Source: Parafrankia soli
Lineage (GTDB): Bacteria > Actinomycetota > Actinomycetes > Frankiales > Frankiaceae
Reading direction: 5' to 3'
DNA: 38,749 nt
NCBI RefSeq assembly: GCF_001854695.1
Contig: NZ_MAXA01000213.1
Location: forward strand, 130,620 to 169,368
The translations under genes were made by a program, and so were the position numbers. The notes below the pieces were generated by a model. It saw only the letters and a list, made by a program, of their open reading frames with translations, searched no databases and was not told the DNA's origin. Every line of letters begins with the position of its first letter. Positions within the stretch are counted from its first letter, which is position 1. Shown in pieces: positions 36,510-38,749 of the stretch.

Positions 36510-38749
36510 TCAGTCGGGCGAATGCCGGTTGTAGGCGGCGACGGTGGCGACAAGATCACCGACCGTCGCGAAGTTGACCGCGAGGAAGGTCGGGCGCAGC
36601 CCGCGGGCGGCGCACTGCTCGGCATGCGCCGTCAGCGACGAGCTGGTGTTCACCAGCGCCGCGTCGGCGCGGGTGGCGGCGTGGTCGGTGAGCCAGTGGT
36701 TGATGAGGAGCATGGTGGGCCGGCTGGCCCCGCGGCCGATCCGGCAGCTGAAGCCCCCGGGGATCCGGACGTCGAACGGGGTGTCCGCGTTGGAGCGGTA
36801 GAAGTTGCGGTACCAGGTGCCGGGCACGTCCCCGTTCTCGGCGAAGACGACCAGGCGCCGGCCGCGGTCGATCAGCTGGCCGAGGGTCGGCCACGGCCGG
36901 CCCGGCGCGGGCGGGCGGACCAGGTACTGACCGAGGCCCGCCACCCGGAACGCGGCCATGATCGGTTCGGGCGCGACGCCGTCCTGGACGATGATGGTGA
37001 TGACCTCGGCCGGGTTGCGCGCAAGCCAGCCCGCGACGCCGGCCAGCGCGTCGTCCAGGCGGGTCGCGCCGAGCTGGCAGATGCCGTGGCAGAGCCAGAG
37101 CCCGGGGCGGCTCGAACGGGCACCGGTGGCGAACGGGGCGAGCGCCTCGCGGGCCCGCGGGCGCAGCTCGGCCAGGAACGACTCGACCTCCGCGGGTGTC
37201 GTCCAGTGGTGGACGTCGAGCATCAGAGCGCGGATGCCACTGTCGAGCTGGCCCACCAGGTCGGGGTCCTGCACCGCGCCGAGGAACCCGGCCTGCACGG
37301 ACGCCATCCCGTTGTGGGTCGTCGGGTAGACCACGTCGGAGTAGCGCCGGTTGCACAGGTCCGCCCCACCGTTGCAGAACGCGGTGCCGGTGCCCGCCTC
37401 GCCGGGGATCAGCACCCAGGACACGGCGACGAACACCGAGCAGGTCGTGCCCACCGCCACCAGGCGCCGCACGCGCCACTCGGCGCGCGACAGCCGGCGC
37501 ACCACCACCGTCACGGTGCCGAGGAGGAGCCCGGCCAGGAGCGGTATCGCCGCGATCTCGCTCCAGGTCGCGCGCACGTTGGCGACCAGCACGCGGCCGA
37601 TGTCTCCGGCGAGGACCCGCCCCGCCGGGGGAAGCGGCGAGTCCGGCCCGCGCAGCGGCGCGAGCGGGTCGCCGACCAGGCCGGTCACGAGGACCCCCGC
37701 GGCCAGCGCGGACAGCCCGCCCGCGACGAGCGCGGCGCCCACCAGCCGCACCGACGGTCCGCGCCGCCGGACGGCGAGACCGAGCACGCCGGCGGGCAGG
37801 GCGAAGCAGAGCGCGGCGAGGGCGAGCATGCCCGTGCCGCCGATCGTGTGGATCGTGCGGAGCACGAAGCCGGCCGGGCCGCCGGGCGCGTCCGCGAGCG
37901 GGCGGCCGAGGTCGAGGACGGTGCCGCCGGCCAGGCGCGACCGCAGGTCGGCGACGGCGGACACGTCCCCGGCGAAGATCAGCGGGCCGACGACCGCCAG
38001 CGCGGCGCCGAGATCACCGGAGCGCAGCGCGACCAGCACCTGTTCCCGCGCGACCGGCCGGTCGGCCCCGTCCACCCGGCTCACCAGCAGGTCGGTCGCC
38101 CAGGCGACCTGATCGTCGGTGAGATCGATCTCGGGCACGGAGGCGGGCGGGCGGCCCTGGCTGACCCGGTCCACACCGTCGAGGACGTCGCGCAGGGCGG
38201 CGGCGACGTCCTCGGTGCGGTACCGCGGCGCGCCCGACACCTGCCCGGCGAGGTAAACGGACGCGAGCCGCCCGATGTTGTCGAGGATCGGCCGCAGGTC
38301 GACGGCGAGGACGAACTCGGCGCGGCTGCCGTCGAGGTAGGCGGCGACGTTGTCGGCGACGCCGTCGGTCATCCCGCGCAGCGCCGACGGCGGGACGACG
38401 AGCTGCAGGTTGTCGACCATCAGGTCCGGGTCGACGGGCAGGTCGGCGAGCAGGTCACCGGTCACGTCCGTGAGCACCGGGTCGGTCAGGACCTCGTCGC
38501 TGATCCGCTCGTGCACCCGCGCCTCGTCCAGCGCGCCGCGGTAGAAACGGGCCTGCTGGGCTGTCTCGTGCACGGTCAGCAGCGCGACGCCCGCCGGGAC
38601 GAAAACCGCCGACACCACCGCGACCAGGCAGACCACACCCCCGAGGCCACGCCGCCGGATCCCAACAAAACGGGCGAGCCGGGACCAGCCGGGCCGGACC
38701 CGAACCGCCCAGAGCCGGGCAGGCCGGAACCGGGCCGCCCCGAACCAGG
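36510..38749 (-). CDS. Membrane protein with C-terminal PI-PLC-like phosphodiesterase domain (5' end probably outside window)
   Basis: The N-terminal half is membrane-bound: a TM segment VVCLVAVVSAVFVPAGVALL, an extracytoplasmic helical domain of about 220 residues, then TM segments around GTGMLALAALCFALPAGVLGLAV, LVGAALVAGGLSALAAGVLV, IPLLAGLLLGTVTVVV and LVAVGTTCSVFVAVSWVLI. The C-terminal 290 residues resemble the X domain of PI-PLC: RYSDVVYPTTHNGMAS (first catalytic His), SGIRALMLDVHHW, LWLCHGICQLG and AEVITIIVQDG. Cys pairs (FCNGG, LCNRR) suggest an outside location. GTG 38636 is a possible start, but the frame is open to the window edge and reads RFVGIRRRGLGG before the TM, a typical cytoplasmic anchor. 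The true start is probably beyond 38749. It precedes the SARP gene by 150 bases; no link is evident. Confidence 0.8.
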   Translation of the reverse strand, partial: WFGAARFRPARLWAVRVRPGWSRLARFVGIRRRGLGGVVCLVAVVSAVFVPAGVALLTVHETAQQARFYRGALDEARVHERISDEVLTDPVLTDVTGDLLADLPVDPDLMVDNLQLVVPPSALRGMTDGVADNVAAYLDGSRAEFVLAVDLRPILDNIGRLASVYLAGQVSGAPRYRTEDVAAALRDVLDGVDRVSQGRPPASVPEIDLTDDQVAWATDLLVSRVDGADRPVAREQVLVALRSGDLGAALAVVGPLIFAGDVSAVADLRSRLAGGTVLDLGRPLADAPGGPAGFVLRTIHTIGGTGMLALAALCFALPAGVLGLAVRRRGPSVRLVGAALVAGGLSALAAGVLVTGLVGDPLAPLRGPDSPLPPAGRVLAGDIGRVLVANVRATWSEIAAIPLLAGLLLGTVTVVVRRLSRAEWRVRRLVAVGTTCSVFVAVSWVLIPGEAGTGTAFCNGGADLCNRRYSDVVYPTTHNGMASVQAGFLGAVQDPDLVGQLDSGIRALMLDVHHWTTPAEVESFLAELRPRAREALAPFATGARSSRPGLWLCHGICQLGATRLDDALAGVAGWLARNPAEVITIIVQDGVAPEPIMAAFRVAGLGQYLVRPPAPGRPWPTLGQLIDRGRRLVVFAENGDVPGTWYRNFYRSNADTPFDVRIPGGFSCRIGRGASRPTMLLINHWLTDHAATRADAALVNTSSSLTAHAEQCAARGLRPTFLAVNFATVGDLVATVAAYNRHSPD

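Overview
The window is very GC-rich, starts many genes with GTG, and carries families typical of filamentous Actinomycetota: WHG-type TetR, SigX5-like ECF sigma factor, PknG with GlnH/GlnX partners, SARP regulator, TIGR00027-type methyltransferase, and a lasso-type B1/B2 pair. A Frankia-like or related actinobacterium is the best guess. This rests on gene content, not on a search. No tRNA, rRNA, CRISPR array, transposase or phage gene was found.

Layout. 1-1911: 5' end of recD2 (minus), a TetR gene (minus) and a divergent PlsC-type acyltransferase sharing an operator-like palindrome. 2177-4823: secreted sulfatase, a 21-bp perfect hairpin, and a secreted zinc metallopeptidase. 4989-7213: flavin-type split-barrel protein, SAM methyltransferase and a SnoaL-like protein. 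7478-11000: tandem-domain (Mce3R-like) double TetR, a small desulforedoxin-like protein and a fatty-acyl-CoA ligase. 11103-14124: VIT1/CCC1 transporter, a broken amino-acid transporter gene with internal deletions and a frameshift, and a beta-propeller glycosidase-like protein. 14361-16843: sulfotransferase, STAS protein and SigX5-like sigma factor.

17018-26708 is the centrepiece, a nutrient-sensing phosphorylation cassette: GlnX-like receptor, decayed glnH remnant, GlnH lipoprotein, coiled-coil protein, PknG kinase, PP2C phosphatase, VWA protein and FHA protein. From GlnH on the genes abut or overlap by 1-4 bases. In mycobacteria GlnH and GlnX signal extracellular acidic amino acids to PknG, which phosphorylates the FHA protein GarA. 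Here the same operon also appears to carry its own phosphatase, a possible scaffold (VWA) and a phosphothreonine reader (FHA). Kinase, phosphatase and FHA protein each begin with a cysteine-rich zinc-ribbon-like module.

26809-31118: NADPH-dependent FMN reductase with a MerR-type stretched promoter, a methyltransferase, NhaA preceded by a 15-codon leader ORF, and a convergent DsbA-like thioredoxin whose 5' region runs into an 18-bp tandem repeat array encoding hexapeptides. 31172-36357: a fused ABC-2 transporter on plus, then a minus-strand operon SARP - PqqD-like B1 - transglutaminase-like B2 - ABC exporter. It looks like half of a lasso-peptide pathway: no precursor or asparagine-synthetase-like cyclase is visible. 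An 11-bp direct repeat before the SARP gene looks like its operator. 36510-38749 holds a membrane protein with a C-terminal PI-PLC-like domain, probably cut by the window edge.
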